In this document: positions 7,629 to 16,622 of the stretch, in pieces
Layout: every line of letters starts with the position of its first letter
Numbering within the stretch: the first letter of the stretch is position 1
NCBI GenBank assembly: GCA_038043285.1
Contig: JBBTCJ010000001.1
Coordinates: forward strand, 1-62,449
Source of the DNA: JBBTCJ01 sp038043285
GTDB taxonomy: Bacteria > Planctomycetota > Phycisphaerae > UBA1845
DNA length: 62,449 nucleotides
Direction: 5' to 3'
Position numbers and translations under genes: made by a program
The notes under the pieces: generated by a model
Database searches by the model: none
What the model saw: only the letters and a program-made list of their open reading frames with translations
What the model was told of the DNA's origin: nothing

Positions 7629-8960
7629 ATGCCTGCAAACTCCAAGACGAGCTTTTCGTCAACGCCCGCGATGCCGCGCGGCGACGTGGTGGAGCGTTTG
7701 CGTTCGCTGGGGGCGGTGTTGGGCGAGGGACCGGAGGCGGAGCTGAGCCGGGGGGCCGGGGCGGCGTACGCGGAAGCGATCGGACAGGTGCTCGCCGAAC
7801 ACGGGGGCATGGCCGACGAGCTTCTTGCGGCGTACGAACAGCTTGGAATCATCTTTGAGATTACGCGGGGACTTCCCGATCTGCGCGATGAAGTCGAGAT
7901 TCTGGATCGAGTCGTGCAATGCCTGCGGCGCAGTTTCAGCGAGCGGGCGGTGTTTGTGGCGACGAGGGACGAGGTTCACGGCACGTGGCGTCTCCACGGG
8001 ACGGCGATGAGCGTGGAGCCGATTCTTCAAAGCCTGTTGACCCGGGCGACCGAGCATCGGGGCACGACGGTCGAGTCGATCCCGGCTCGGGCCATGCCCA
8101 ACGGGATCGCGGAGGTGATGCTCGGTCCGATCCATTCGGGCGCCCATGAGACGGGGTTGTTCGCGGTGCTGGTGATTCTGCGAACGTCGCTGGCGCCGGC
8201 GTTTCGGGCCGCGGAGATGATGCTGATCGAGTCGCTGACGGCGTTCTGCGGCGACTTGATCCGCAACCACCGGCTGGTGCGGGAGATGCGGGAGCTTTCG
8301 GTGGCCATGGTCCGATCGCTGGTCAACGCGGTGGACCAGAAGGATTCGTACACCTGCGGTCATTCGTTGCGGGTGGCGTATTACGCGACGGAGCTGGGGA
8401 AGGAGTTGCATTATGCCGACGCGGACTTGCAGATGCTTCAGTGGGCGGCGTTGCTGCACGACGTGGGCAAGATCGGCATCCGCGACAACGTCCTGAATAA
8501 GGAAGGGAAGCTGACCGGCGAGGAGTTCGCGCACATCAAGGAACATCCGACGCGCAGCCATCGCGTCGTCCAGGGTGTTCCGCAACTCGCCGAGGCGCTG
8601 CAGGGCATTCTGCATCACCACGAGCGGTTCGACGGGTCGGGCTACCCGGACGGGCTGCGCGGGGAACAGATTCCGCAGCAGGCGCGGGTGATCCAGATCG
8701 CCGACGTGTTCGACGCCCTGACGTCCAACCGTTCCTATCGCAAGGCCTACGGTTGGAGGGAGGCGCTGCAGATTCTGGCGGAGGAAGCCGGCAAGACGAT
8801 CGATCCGAATCTCCAGCGAACCTTTGACGCGATGATGCGCGAACGACTCGAACATTGTGCGGAAGCATGGCCGCGGATGGTGGCGCGGGCCGGTGAGTTC
8901 GCCGGCCCCACGCCGGCGCACGATCCGAGGAGAGGCGAGGAGGATGCGCGGGGGTCATGA
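7629..8960 (+). CDS. HD-GYP domain protein, probable cyclic-di-GMP phosphodiesterase
   Basis: A 443-residue protein. The N-terminal half (about 70-225) resembles a GAF-type sensory domain. The C-terminal half is an HD-GYP domain with the HD pair at H277-D278 (LLHDVGKIGI) and the HHERFDGSGYPDGL signature at 329-342; these residues coordinate the metal centre that degrades cyclic-di-GMP. ATG 7629 starts 11 nt after the response regulator; an in-frame upstream extension overlaps that gene and is rejected. The position between a two-component pair and a pilus ATPase suggests control of surface appendages by cyclic-di-GMP. Confidence 0.92.
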   Translation: MPANSKTSFSSTPAMPRGDVVERLRSLGAVLGEGPEAELSRGAGAAYAEAIGQVLAEHGGMADELLAAYEQLGIIFEITRGLPDLRDEVEILDRVVQCLRRSFSERAVFVATRDEVHGTWRLHGTAMSVEPILQSLLTRATEHRGTTVESIPARAMPNGIAEVMLGPIHSGAHETGLFAVLVILRTSLAPAFRAAEMMLIESLTAFCGDLIRNHRLVREMRELSVAMVRSLVNAVDQKDSYTCGHSLRVAYYATELGKELHYADADLQMLQWAALLHDVGKIGIRDNVLNKEGKLTGEEFAHIKEHPTRSHRVVQGVPQLAEALQGILHHHERFDGSGYPDGLRGEQIPQQARVIQIADVFDALTSNRSYRKAYGWREALQILAEEAGKTIDPNLQRTFDAMMRERLEHCAEAWPRMVARAGEFAGPTPAHDPRRGEEDARGS

Positions 8961-9292
8961 GAATCGATCGGCGAAGGGTGGGAACCGTGGACGTGCTGGC
9001 GCCGGTGGGGGCCTTGATCGACCAGGAGGGCGAGTCCTTCGTCGCCGAACTGATCGTGCGTGCCCGATCGGCGAACGCGCGGGTCGTGGTGGCGATGAAC
9101 GACGTTCCGTGCATGGACAGCGCGGCGTTGGAGGGGTTGCTGACGGCGGCGGACGCGATGTCGGATCGGGCCGCGGCGCTGAAGTTGGCGGGGCTGACGG
9201 GAACGTGCCGGGAGATTCTGGAAATCACCGGACTGGCGGGAAGGTTCGGACTTTTCCGCGAGGTTCAGGACGCGGTGAGGAGTTTTCTATAG
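8957..9292 (+). CDS. STAS-domain protein
   Basis: A 111-residue STAS domain. The stretch VVVAMNDVPCMDSAALEGLL matches the family's phosphoserine region, with D-S at the expected site, so unlike the first STAS gene this one keeps the acidic residue. Its start overlaps the HD-GYP stop in an ATGA, so it is translationally coupled. It ends 36 nt before the GspE/PilB-type ATPase. No HATPase partner lies beside it; it may work with a distant kinase or with the fusion protein at 1193. Confidence 0.87.
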   Translation: MRIDRRRVGTVDVLAPVGALIDQEGESFVAELIVRARSANARVVVAMNDVPCMDSAALEGLLTAADAMSDRAAALKLAGLTGTCREILEITGLAGRFGLFREVQDAVRSFL

Positions 9293-9328
9293 TCATCGAA
9301 TCACCAGAGGGAACGAGGGTCCGCGATC

Positions 9329-11092
9329 GTGCCGAAGCTTGCCATTGAAAACCAGGTTCGTCTGGGCGACCAGCTCGTCCGGGACGGGCTGATCACGCCG
9401 GAGCAGCTTGCCGAGGCGCTCGCCCGGCAGAAGCAAGCCGGGGTGCGAATCGGCGCGGCGCTGGTTCAGATCGGGGCGATCACCGCGGACGCGCTGGTGG
9501 CGTCGCTGTCGAAATCGCTTCAGGTGAAGGGGGTAGTGCTGCGGCATGGACTCATCGACACCAAGGTCGCCAAGCTGATTGAGCGCGAAGAGGCGGAACG
9601 GCTTCGGGTGCTGCCGCTGTTCCGGGTGCGGGACGAGCTGACGGTGGCGATGACCCAGCCGAAGTCGATCCCGACCATCGACCGGCTGGCGCAACTGACG
9701 GGCGTCCGCATCCGGCCGGTGCTGGTCTTGGAGGAGAACCTGGCGGAGTTCCAGACCAAGTATCTGGCGGAGGAAGTCAACGTCGACTCGTTCCTGGCTT
9801 CGATTGATCCGGCGGACGTGCAGATTGACGAGAATGAGGCGATCGACGAAGGCCCGATCACGGACCTGGACAAAATGGTGGCGGGCAGTCCGGTGGTGAA
9901 CCTCGTGAATCTGGCGATTCTCAACGCGTTGCGCGCCGGGGCGAGCGACGTGCACATTGAGCCGGACCGCGACGCGACGCACATTCGATTTCGCGTGGAC
10001 GGTCAACTGCGCGAGGCGATCAAGCCGCCCAAGGGGCTGCACGCGGCCATCGTGTCGCGGGTGAAGGTCATCGGGCGGATGGACATCGCGGAGAAGCGTC
10101 TGCCGCAGGAGGGGCGAGTGCACCTGGTGGCCGACCGGCGGGAGATCGACCTGCGGGTTTCCAGTATGCCGACGGTTCTGGGAGAGAAGATCGTTCTTCG
10201 CATTCTGGACAAGAGCAACCTCAGCTTCGAGCTGAATACGCTCGGAGTTCGCGGACACGATCGGCGGGCGATCGAGGCGATGGCGCGAAGTCCGTATGGA
10301 CTGATCCTGGTCACCGGTCCGACGGGGAGCGGCAAGACTACGACGCTGTACTCGTGCCTGGACCTGCTGCGCAGCGAGGCGACGAACATCGTCACCATCG
10401 AGGATCCGGTGGAATATCAACTGCCGCTGGTGAACCAGGTCCAGGTCAACGAGCGAGTGGGATTGAACTTTGTTCGGGCTTTGCGTTCGATCCTGCGCCA
10501 GGATCCGGACGTGATCATGGTGGGGGAAATCCGTGACGAGGAGACGGCGCGGGTGGCGATCCAGGCGGCGCTTACCGGGCACCTGGTACTTTCGACGCTG
10601 CACACGAATGACTGCCCCGGCGGGGTGATGCGGCTGCTGGACATGGGGATCGAACCCTACCTGATTTCGTCGTCGGTGCTGGGCTTCGTCGCCCAGCGCT
10701 TGGCGCGGAAGATTTGCCCGGCGTGCAAGACCTCCTACTACCCGCCGGCGGAACTGCTTCGAAACGTCGGCTGGGAACGGCGGACCACGGAGTTGTTTCA
10801 TCGGGGTGAAGGGTGCCGCGAGTGCAACAACACGGGTTTCCGTGGGCGGACCGGAATCTACGAGGTCATGGTGTTGGATCAGGAACTGAAGCGATTGGTT
10901 CAAAATCGTTGTTCGGAGACCGACATGCGCGTCCATTTGGCCGAGGAGGGGTGGCGGACGCTTCGAGAGAAGGCGCTGGATCTCGTTGAAGGCGGCGAAT
11001 CCACGCTGGAGGAAGTGCTCCGCGTGACACGAAGCGAGTCGCTGGACGTGGCGGACGAGGTCGAAGCGGCGACGCCCGTCGCGGCGGGGTAG
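9329..11092 (+). CDS. gspE: Type II secretion/type IV pilus extension ATPase (GspE/PilB-like)
   Basis: A 587-residue cytoplasmic hexameric motor that drives pseudopilus or pilus assembly. An MshEN-type domain (about 5-150) is followed by a second N-terminal region and the ATPase core with Walker A GPTGSGKTTTL at about 329, an aspartate box, Walker B and the histidine box LSTLHTND. The tetracysteine zinc module CPAC...CREC lies at about 463-500. GTG 9329 gives the family N-terminus. It opens the first assembly cluster on the plus strand; its platform partner gspF starts 218 nt later after a repeat. Confidence 0.95.
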   Translation: MPKLAIENQVRLGDQLVRDGLITPEQLAEALARQKQAGVRIGAALVQIGAITADALVASLSKSLQVKGVVLRHGLIDTKVAKLIEREEAERLRVLPLFRVRDELTVAMTQPKSIPTIDRLAQLTGVRIRPVLVLEENLAEFQTKYLAEEVNVDSFLASIDPADVQIDENEAIDEGPITDLDKMVAGSPVVNLVNLAILNALRAGASDVHIEPDRDATHIRFRVDGQLREAIKPPKGLHAAIVSRVKVIGRMDIAEKRLPQEGRVHLVADRREIDLRVSSMPTVLGEKIVLRILDKSNLSFELNTLGVRGHDRRAIEAMARSPYGLILVTGPTGSGKTTTLYSCLDLLRSEATNIVTIEDPVEYQLPLVNQVQVNERVGLNFVRALRSILRQDPDVIMVGEIRDEETARVAIQAALTGHLVLSTLHTNDCPGGVMRLLDMGIEPYLISSSVLGFVAQRLARKICPACKTSYYPPAELLRNVGWERRTTELFHRGEGCRECNNTGFRGRTGIYEVMVLDQELKRLVQNRCSETDMRVHLAEEGWRTLREKALDLVEGGESTLEEVLRVTRSESLDVADEVEAATPVAAG

Positions 11093-11129
11093 TGGTCCGA
11101 CCCACCTAAATCTTCGGGTTTCGGAAGGA

Positions 11130-11197
11130 CCGTTCCTTCAGGGTTGCGGCTCTGATAAACGGCGGGGTCCGCTCCCTCACGGTCGCGGCTCTGATAA
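11130..11197. repeat. Two direct copies of dispersed repeat family A
   Basis: Two direct half-copies (11130-11158, degenerate, and 11169-11197, canonical), each ending in TCTGATAA, sit between gspE and gspF. A GGTTTGAACAG segment at 11209-11219 matches the spacer of the complete copy at 21032-21105, but the closing inverted arm is missing here. The insertion may explain why the two otherwise coupled genes are 218 nt apart. Confidence 0.7.
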
Positions 11198-11310
11198 AAA
11201 CCGGTCGGTGGTTTGAACAGAACGGCAAGCGTGAGCAAGCAGAGGTTGAAGTGCTCGCAGAATCAGGCGTATCGAGGCAGTAGCCTCGCGTCGGAGCGGA
11301 GAACGTCGGG

Positions 11311-12522
11311 ATGCTGTTGACCTATGAGGCCATCGATGGAACGGGCAAGCGTTGCCGGGACACGATCGAGGCGACCAGCGCCCAGGCCGCTTCGACCCGA
11401 CTCCGCGGCGAGGGTCTCTTCGTCACCCAGATAGCCCACGAGCTGCCCGGCACTCGCGTCGAGGGGAGGGCTAGTCCGCCCGCCCGACGCCTGCCGCTGA
11501 AGGTGCTGGTTCAGGTCACGCGGCAGTTGGCCATGCTGCTTCGCGCCGGGTGCGGCGTTGTACCCGCGCTGGCGGCGATCCAAAAGCAACTCAAACGACC
11601 CGAACAGCGGGCGCTGGTGTCGAGGATGATCGCCGATTTGGAGGATGGGACGACGCTGACGGAGGCGTTGCGGCGGCACCCCGGCGTGTTCGGAGCGGTT
11701 TACCGGGCGATTGTCGCGGCCGGCGAGGCCAGTGGATCGCTGGGGCAGATGTTCGACCGGCTCGCGGTGATCGTGGCGAAGTCGCGCGCGTTGCGCAAGA
11801 AACTTCTCGGTGCTCTGGCCTACCCGGCGCTGCTGATTGGGATGTGCTTCCACATCCTGCTTGTTTTGTTGTTCTTCGTGCTCCCTCGGTTTGACGGGAT
11901 GTTCAAGCAGCTCGGCGTCGAGACTCCGTCAGTCACCAAGGCCCTTCTTGCGGTCGGATCAGCGCTTCAGTCGTATTGGCCGGTGTTCGTGCTTGCGGCC
12001 GGAGCGCTGGGGGCCGGCGGGGCGTGGTTGGCGACGTCCACGCGTGGCCGTCAGAGAATCTCCAATTGGCAACTGCATATTCCCGGGCTAGGCCCGCTGC
12101 GTTCGCGTCTGATTCAGGGCCAGGTGTTTCGGACGATGGGCATGTTGACGGAGAGCGGGGTGGGCGTTCTGGAGACGATCGAACTGGTTCGCGGCGCGAC
12201 CGGCAACCGCCGATTCCAGGGCCTGTTCGACCAGATGCAGGCGTCGGTGAGCGGGGGCGGGCGTTTGAGCTACGCCCTCGAAACATCGGGACTTATCGAC
12301 CCGTCGCTGTGCCAGGCGATCCATACCGGCGAGGACAGCGGCAATCTTGGCGAGGCGCTTACCTTCTGCGCCGACGTGCTCGATGAATCCAATGAGGAAA
12401 CGATCGTCGTGCTGACGAGGTTGATCGAGCCGGCGATTCTCATCGGGATGGGGGCGGTTGTCGGCGGCGTGGCAATCGCACTGTTTCTGCCGCTGTTTGA
12501 TCTGACGTCGGCGATTCGTTGA
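11311..12522 (+). CDS. gspF: Type II secretion/pilus inner-membrane platform protein (GspF/PilC-like)
   Basis: A 403-residue polytopic protein with two GspF domains: the first at about 55-180 (RQLAMLLRAGCGVVPALAAI), the second at about 260-385 (FRTMGMLTESGVGVLETIEL). Three hydrophobic helices are visible at about 170-200, 215-240 and 370-395. It anchors the assembly ATPase to the inner membrane and coordinates subunit insertion. The N-terminal MLLTYEAIDGTGKR is the usual family opening. It is followed 13 nt later by the PilM-like gene, so the cluster is co-directional and compact from here on. Confidence 0.94.
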   Translation: MLLTYEAIDGTGKRCRDTIEATSAQAASTRLRGEGLFVTQIAHELPGTRVEGRASPPARRLPLKVLVQVTRQLAMLLRAGCGVVPALAAIQKQLKRPEQRALVSRMIADLEDGTTLTEALRRHPGVFGAVYRAIVAAGEASGSLGQMFDRLAVIVAKSRALRKKLLGALAYPALLIGMCFHILLVLLFFVLPRFDGMFKQLGVETPSVTKALLAVGSALQSYWPVFVLAAGALGAGGAWLATSTRGRQRISNWQLHIPGLGPLRSRLIQGQVFRTMGMLTESGVGVLETIELVRGATGNRRFQGLFDQMQASVSGGGRLSYALETSGLIDPSLCQAIHTGEDSGNLGEALTFCADVLDESNEETIVVLTRLIEPAILIGMGAVVGGVAIALFLPLFDLTSAIR

Positions 12523-12535
12523 TTCGGGGTGGGGC

Positions 12536-13651
12536 ATGAAATTGGCGACCGCAATCCTGGCTCGCACGCGCTCCTCGATTGGGCTGGACATCGGCGCGAC
12601 GGGCGTCCGCGCCGTGCAGTTGGTGCGCACGGGGAACGGTTTCGTCGTCGAAACGGCGATCGCCATGGCGGGCAGCTTGTCCGTGGGCGGCTCGGAGAAA
12701 TCGGCGATGGACCCACGTCGTCTGAGCCAGGCTCTGGCTCGCGCCGGATTCCGCGGCACGAAGGCGGCAGCCGTACTGAGCATGCCGGACGTGACGTTCC
12801 ACGTGTTGGACCTTCCACCCGTAGCCTTGGACCAGTGCTCGGCGACGGCGCGACAGATCGTGTCGTCGGAGGTCGTCCGGCTGACGGGAATGAGCGGCGG
12901 CGAGTTTCAGGCCGTGCATTGGAAGCTCCCACCGTCGCAGGTGTCGGGACCGAACGCCATGGCGGTCTGCGCCTCGCGAACGGTGGTCGGCGAGATCCTG
13001 GCCCTTTGCCGAAGCAGCGGACTGCATTGTTTCAGCGTCGATGCGTCGCCGACGGCGCTGGCGCGGTTCGGCGCGGTTCTTGACCGGCGTCCCGACGGCT
13101 GCGTCTGGGGGGTGCTGGACGTCGGGGAACGGCAGTCGCGGCTGACGCTGGTCCTGGAGGGCGTGCCGGTCTTGGTCCGGGCGGTCGGTTCCGGGTCGCA
13201 AGTCTGGACGCAACGAATCGCCAAGTCGTTTGATCTGTCGCCTCAGGCGGCCGAGGTTCATAAGCGCGACGGCGGCATTTCGGCGGCCGCCGCGGAGGGC
13301 GGCTTGCCGGGAGTGGACGTTCCCGAATCGAAGCTTCCGTCGCTGATCCTCGGGGCCATTCGCGGCGAATTGACCGATCTCGCTGCGCAAATCAAACGTT
13401 CCTACGAGTACGTTCTAGGCTGTCATCCCGATCGTCGCGCCGGGGATTTGGTGTTGTGTGGAAGCGGCGCGTTGTTGCGGAACCTGGCGGAGTTTCTTGC
13501 TTCATCCCTGGGGATTTCCGTTCGGCCTGCGTCGTCGTATCTGGGCGGAGCGGGGTGCCGTCTTAAGCTTTCGTCGAGCTGCCAGGAACCGATCGAGCGA
13601 TTGGGCGCGGCGATCGGGTTGCTGGTGGAGGAGGACGATGCCGCGGGTTAG
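12536..13651 (+). CDS. pilM: PilM/GspL-like actin-fold assembly protein
   Basis: A 371-residue protein with the N-terminal SSIGLDIGATGVRAVQLV phosphate-loop motif of the PilM family (FtsA/actin fold) and second-lobe segments LDVGERQSRLTLV and GDLVLCGSGALLRNLAE. In type IV pili PilM binds ATP and the cytoplasmic tail of PilN and joins the inner-membrane platform to the ATPase; in type II systems GspL-cyto plays this part. It overlaps the next gene by 14 nt. Family placement is firm; the choice between a pilus and a secretion system cannot be made from this gene. Confidence 0.85.
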   Translation: MKLATAILARTRSSIGLDIGATGVRAVQLVRTGNGFVVETAIAMAGSLSVGGSEKSAMDPRRLSQALARAGFRGTKAAAVLSMPDVTFHVLDLPPVALDQCSATARQIVSSEVVRLTGMSGGEFQAVHWKLPPSQVSGPNAMAVCASRTVVGEILALCRSSGLHCFSVDASPTALARFGAVLDRRPDGCVWGVLDVGERQSRLTLVLEGVPVLVRAVGSGSQVWTQRIAKSFDLSPQAAEVHKRDGGISAAAAEGGLPGVDVPESKLPSLILGAIRGELTDLAAQIKRSYEYVLGCHPDRRAGDLVLCGSGALLRNLAEFLASSLGISVRPASSYLGGAGCRLKLSSSCQEPIERLGAAIGLLVEEDDAAG

Positions 13652-14294
13652 GGTCAACCTGATTGCACCGGACTTGCTTGCGGCCCAGTCGCGGCGTCGG
13701 CGCATCCGGTGCTGGACCTGGGTGGTGGTGCCGGCCTGCGCGGTGTATGCCGCGCTGTGGGTCGCACAGGCGTTCGCCGGCAGCGATCTGGAGCAGCTTC
13801 GACTTGAATTGCAATCCCGATCCCGCCAACTGCATGCGTTGCGTGCGGAGGTCGTTGACCTGGATTCGAGGTCCAGCGCGGTTGCGGATCAGCTTCGGCG
13901 AGCCGCGGCGCTGCAGGAAAAACGGAGGTGGTCGGCGGTCCTCGGCCTGCTGTCCGAGACGATGCCGCACGGGTGTTGGCTGGCGTCCGTGGCGACGGAT
14001 CCGGCGGTTCCCGGTGCGGCGCCGAGCGGCGGAGTTTCTGCGGCGTCTCCGGCGGCAAGCCCATCGACAACGGCGGGCCAGCCGCCAGGGGCGACTTCGC
14101 CCAAGCCGATGGTGATTGATGCGCCGCGTCGTCTGCGGGTCATCGGCTTCGCCGCGGATCCTGAAGCACCTCTTGCTTTTGTGGGCAACCTAAAGGCGAC
14201 GCAGGTGTTTCGCGACGTGAGTCTGGAGCGTTCGTTGCGCGAACCCTCGGAGGATGCGCAAAGGTTTCGGTTCGACATTCTTTGCGAATGGTGA
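13638..14294 (+). CDS. PilN/GspL-periplasmic-like protein
   Basis: A 218-residue bitopic membrane protein. It starts PRVRVNLIAPDLL, the short cytoplasmic NLLP-type motif by which PilN contacts PilM, then has a transmembrane helix (about 27-45) and a coiled-coil region (about 50-95) before a ferredoxin-like periplasmic part. An Ala/Pro/Ser-rich insertion at about 125-155 breaks the periplasmic domain. The start overlaps the PilM gene. Called from position and layout as much as from sequence. Confidence 0.72.
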   Translation: MPRVRVNLIAPDLLAAQSRRRRIRCWTWVVVPACAVYAALWVAQAFAGSDLEQLRLELQSRSRQLHALRAEVVDLDSRSSAVADQLRRAAALQEKRRWSAVLGLLSETMPHGCWLASVATDPAVPGAAPSGGVSAASPAASPSTTAGQPPGATSPKPMVIDAPRRLRVIGFAADPEAPLAFVGNLKATQVFRDVSLERSLREPSEDAQRFRFDILCEW

Positions 14295-14866
14295 GCATGA
14301 ACGACCCTCGAAACGGCAAGGTCTGGATGGTCGATGTCGTGGGCGGCGCGGTGTTGGCGGCAGCCCTCGCCGGGGCCGCATGGTCGCTGCTGATCGACGG
14401 AGCGGCGATCTCCCAGCAGAGGGAGTCGACGGTGGCGGCGCTAACCGAGACGAACCGTGCGCTGAAAGCACTTCAAACGGGAATGGAACGAGTTCGGACG
14501 GAGCTTTCAACGCGTCAATCCGAGCTGGCCGCGACTCCGCCTCTGCCGCGGGAGCCGCGCGTCGAGGAGTATTTTGCGGCGGTATCGGCGGCGGCGGGGC
14601 GGCATGGTCTCCGCCTGGTTCGGCATCAGCCCCTTCCGTTTCGGGTTTACCCCGGGCTGTCGGAGCAGCGCTATGCGTTGGAGGTGGTGGGCGCGTCGCC
14701 GGACCTGGCGGCTTTCCTCGTCGAAGTCGAAGAAAGCGGATTCGCGGCCGACGTCAGCTACTTGCAGATTCAGGCGGCCTCCGGCTCCGCCGGGTCAGGG
14801 GAGGGCGAGCGCGTGGCTACGTTGACCTTCAGCGTGTTCGCCGCGACGGAAGGAAAGGGCGGTTGA
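14288..14866 (+). CDS. PilO/GspM-like protein
   Basis: A bitopic protein of about 192 residues with a transmembrane helix at about 18-38, a coiled coil (about 45-85) and a ferredoxin-like C-terminal domain. The layout is that of PilO or GspM, the partner of PilN in the periplasmic alignment complex. ATG 14288 or ATG 14297 could both be used; both overlap or abut the stop of the previous gene, so coupling is likely in either case. Confidence 0.7.
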   Translation: MVSMNDPRNGKVWMVDVVGGAVLAAALAGAAWSLLIDGAAISQQRESTVAALTETNRALKALQTGMERVRTELSTRQSELAATPPLPREPRVEEYFAAVSAAAGRHGLRLVRHQPLPFRVYPGLSEQRYALEVVGASPDLAAFLVEVEESGFAADVSYLQIQAASGSAGSGEGERVATLTFSVFAATEGKGG

Positions 14867-14870
14867 GACG

Positions 14871-15455
14871 ATGTCGGCGAGCAAACGGCGAACGTATCTG
14901 ACGTTGATCGGTGTTGGATTGGTCGCCCTGTTGGTCGATCGGTTCATCCTGCCCGCATCCGTCACGGGGGCCGAGGCGCTGCCGGGAAATTCGGCAGGAT
15001 CATCCGCGAATCCGGCGCCAACGGTGCTCCAGCCGCAGTCTCGCGTACCGCCGGTCGGTACGACGTCGGGTTCGCCAGCCGGGCTAGCGATGGGCGTTCC
15101 GGAGATTCCGTTTCCCCGTGGTGCAGAGCGTTTTGCGATCCACGGCGTATTCCCGGACTTGTTCGCGCGTCCGACGGATCGGGCGGGCGAAGCGGCAGGC
15201 GATTCTCTCGGTTCCGCGAAAACGCCGGATCGCCCCGGATATCTCGAATTCGAGACCCGCCATCGCGTTTCCGCGGTGATTTCAAATGATGACGGACTTC
15301 GGATCGCGGTCATCGACGGCTCGCGCGTGGGCGCGGGGGGATTATTGGACGCCTGCACGCTGGTAGCGATCACCGGGCGCGAGGTTCGCTTCCGTTGCCA
15401 CGACGGCGAGGCGGTGCTGGTCGTAGGCGAGGGTCCGAAAAACACGAAACCCTAA
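14871..15455 (+). CDS. PilP/GspC-like inner-membrane pilotin-type protein
   Basis: A 194-residue protein with one N-terminal transmembrane helix (about 9-27), a Pro/Ser-rich linker (about 35-75) and a small C-terminal beta-rich domain (about 130-190) that resembles the homology region of PilP/GspC, which touches the secretin. It is the fourth gene in PilM-N-O-P order, starting 4 nt after the previous stop. No secretin gene follows, so its outer-membrane partner must be encoded elsewhere. Confidence 0.6.
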   Translation: MSASKRRTYLTLIGVGLVALLVDRFILPASVTGAEALPGNSAGSSANPAPTVLQPQSRVPPVGTTSGSPAGLAMGVPEIPFPRGAERFAIHGVFPDLFARPTDRAGEAAGDSLGSAKTPDRPGYLEFETRHRVSAVISNDDGLRIAVIDGSRVGAGGLLDACTLVAITGREVRFRCHDGEAVLVVGEGPKNTKP

Positions 15456-15571
15456 AGTGAACGGGCGCGGGCCTCGATACTCCTTTCAAGCTGTTCCACG
15501 GAAATCCGCCGCAGTATCGGCTTCAACGTCGACCGACGAACGCGGCGACTGGAAGGATCGGTGAGCTTCCC

Positions 15572-16066
15572 ATGATGATGAAATCATCCAAGACCCGAGC
15601 GTTCAGTTTGGTGGAGTTGGTCATCGTCGTGGTGATCATCGGCGTGATCGCTGCGATTGCGGTCCCGCGCATCAGCCGCGGGGCAAAGGGCGCCGGCGAG
15701 TCGGCCGTTCGTGGGAGTCTCGCGGGTCTGCGGAACGCGATCGACATGTATTCGGCTGAGCACAACGGCGCGTGGCCGGGCGCCGATGGACTCGAAGCGA
15801 CGCTGACTCGACAGCTTACGGAACAGACCACCGCCGCGGGAGTCGCGGGGACGGACTTCGGACCCTATCTGCGCAAGGGATTTCCGCCGATTTCGGTCGG
15901 TCCCAACGCCGGCAAGGCGACCGGAGTGATTCTTACCAACGTTGCTCCGCTCGCCGTCGATGAAGCTCAGACGACCAAGGGTTGGGTGTACAACTACACC
16001 ACCGGCGAGTTGATCGCCAACACCGACGATCTGGACAGCAACAGCACGGCGTTCAGCGCCTATTAG
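15572..16066 (+). CDS. Major pseudopilin, GspG-like
   Basis: A 164-residue prepilin with a short basic leader and the type III signal RAFSLVELVIVVVIIGVIAA (cleavage expected before F, with the conserved Glu at +5). The globular part has the GspG-type pattern of PRI, the helix around GLRNAIDMYSAEHNG and the C-terminal GWVYNYTTGELIAN. It would be processed by a prepilin peptidase and polymerised by GspE/F. It is preceded by 116 nt and followed by a terminator-like hairpin (16092-16123), which suggests that it is expressed above the rest of the operon, as befits a major subunit. Confidence 0.9.
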   Translation: MMMKSSKTRAFSLVELVIVVVIIGVIAAIAVPRISRGAKGAGESAVRGSLAGLRNAIDMYSAEHNGAWPGADGLEATLTRQLTEQTTAAGVAGTDFGPYLRKGFPPISVGPNAGKATGVILTNVAPLAVDEAQTTKGWVYNYTTGELIANTDDLDSNSTAFSAY

Positions 16067-16091
16067 GCGCCGGGCGCGATCCTGACATGAG

Positions 16092-16133
16092 GGGCACGGG
16101 GATGATGCACGATCCTCGTGCCCGCTTTGTTGT
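16092..16133 (+). terminator. Intra-operon terminator or attenuator after the major pseudopilin
   Basis: A stem GGGCACG (16092-16098)/CGTGCCC (16117-16123), extended by an inner GGAT/ATCC pairing, is followed by GCTTTGTTGT. This is a plausible partial Rho-independent terminator that would leave the major pseudopilin in excess over downstream genes. Confidence 0.55.
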
Positions 16134-16220
16134 CCCAACCGGGCGTCGGCGCAGTCTTCGTTGCGCCGGCCTCCGGGTGAAAGCGAGGAGCCGAGGGATT
16201 CGGCAACCCAGGAGGCGATC

Positions 16221-16583
16221 ATGGTGACGGACGAGAACATGGCTGTTTCGCGACGTCTGATTTACGCGTCGATGGCCATTCTTTTTCTGGCCATCTTCAT
16301 CGGCGCCTACGGCAACGCGAATCCGGTCTACCTTGCGGTGGGGTTCATCGGTGAGATTATTCTCGTGGCCACCGTGCACCTTTCGAGCGTGATTCAAGGG
16401 CTTCGCCGACAGTTAATGAATGCCGGGGAAGCCACGCCGCTTGGCGCCGGCGCCGCAGCGGGCGGGCGATCCCGAAAGTCTTCCCGCGGGCAACGGTCCG
16501 GCTTACCGGATGCCCGGCCGGGCGTTAGCGGACCCTTCCGGCGGGCCTTGGACTACGTTCGGCGTATCGTAGATTCCAAGTAG
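16221..16583 (+). CDS. Small two-helix membrane protein of unknown function
   Basis: A 120-residue protein with two hydrophobic helices (about 12-30 and 34-55) and a basic, Gly/Arg/Ser-rich cytoplasmic-type tail. ATG 16221 sits 6 nt after a strong GGAGGCGATC site; a longer in-frame version from 16161 has no site. I do not recognise a family. Its place between two pseudopilin genes suggests an accessory of the assembly platform, but that is only context. Confidence 0.65.
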   Translation: MVTDENMAVSRRLIYASMAILFLAIFIGAYGNANPVYLAVGFIGEIILVATVHLSSVIQGLRRQLMNAGEATPLGAGAAAGGRSRKSSRGQRSGLPDARPGVSGPFRRALDYVRRIVDSK

Positions 16584-16622
16584 AGTCCGAGAGTTCCACT
16601 GGGTCGCAATGGGGACGACCTC

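Noticed and set aside
7659..8921. A 420-codon minus-strand frame opposite the HD-GYP gene
   Set aside because: Composition is Arg/Leu/Gln-rich and the plus strand has an unmistakable HD-GYP domain.
9293..10936. A 547-codon open frame on the minus strand opposite the GspE ATPase gene
   Set aside because: It is a mirror frame of a GC-rich gene: highly Arg/Gln/His-rich, no family pattern and no ribosome binding site, whereas the plus strand encodes a clear ATPase.
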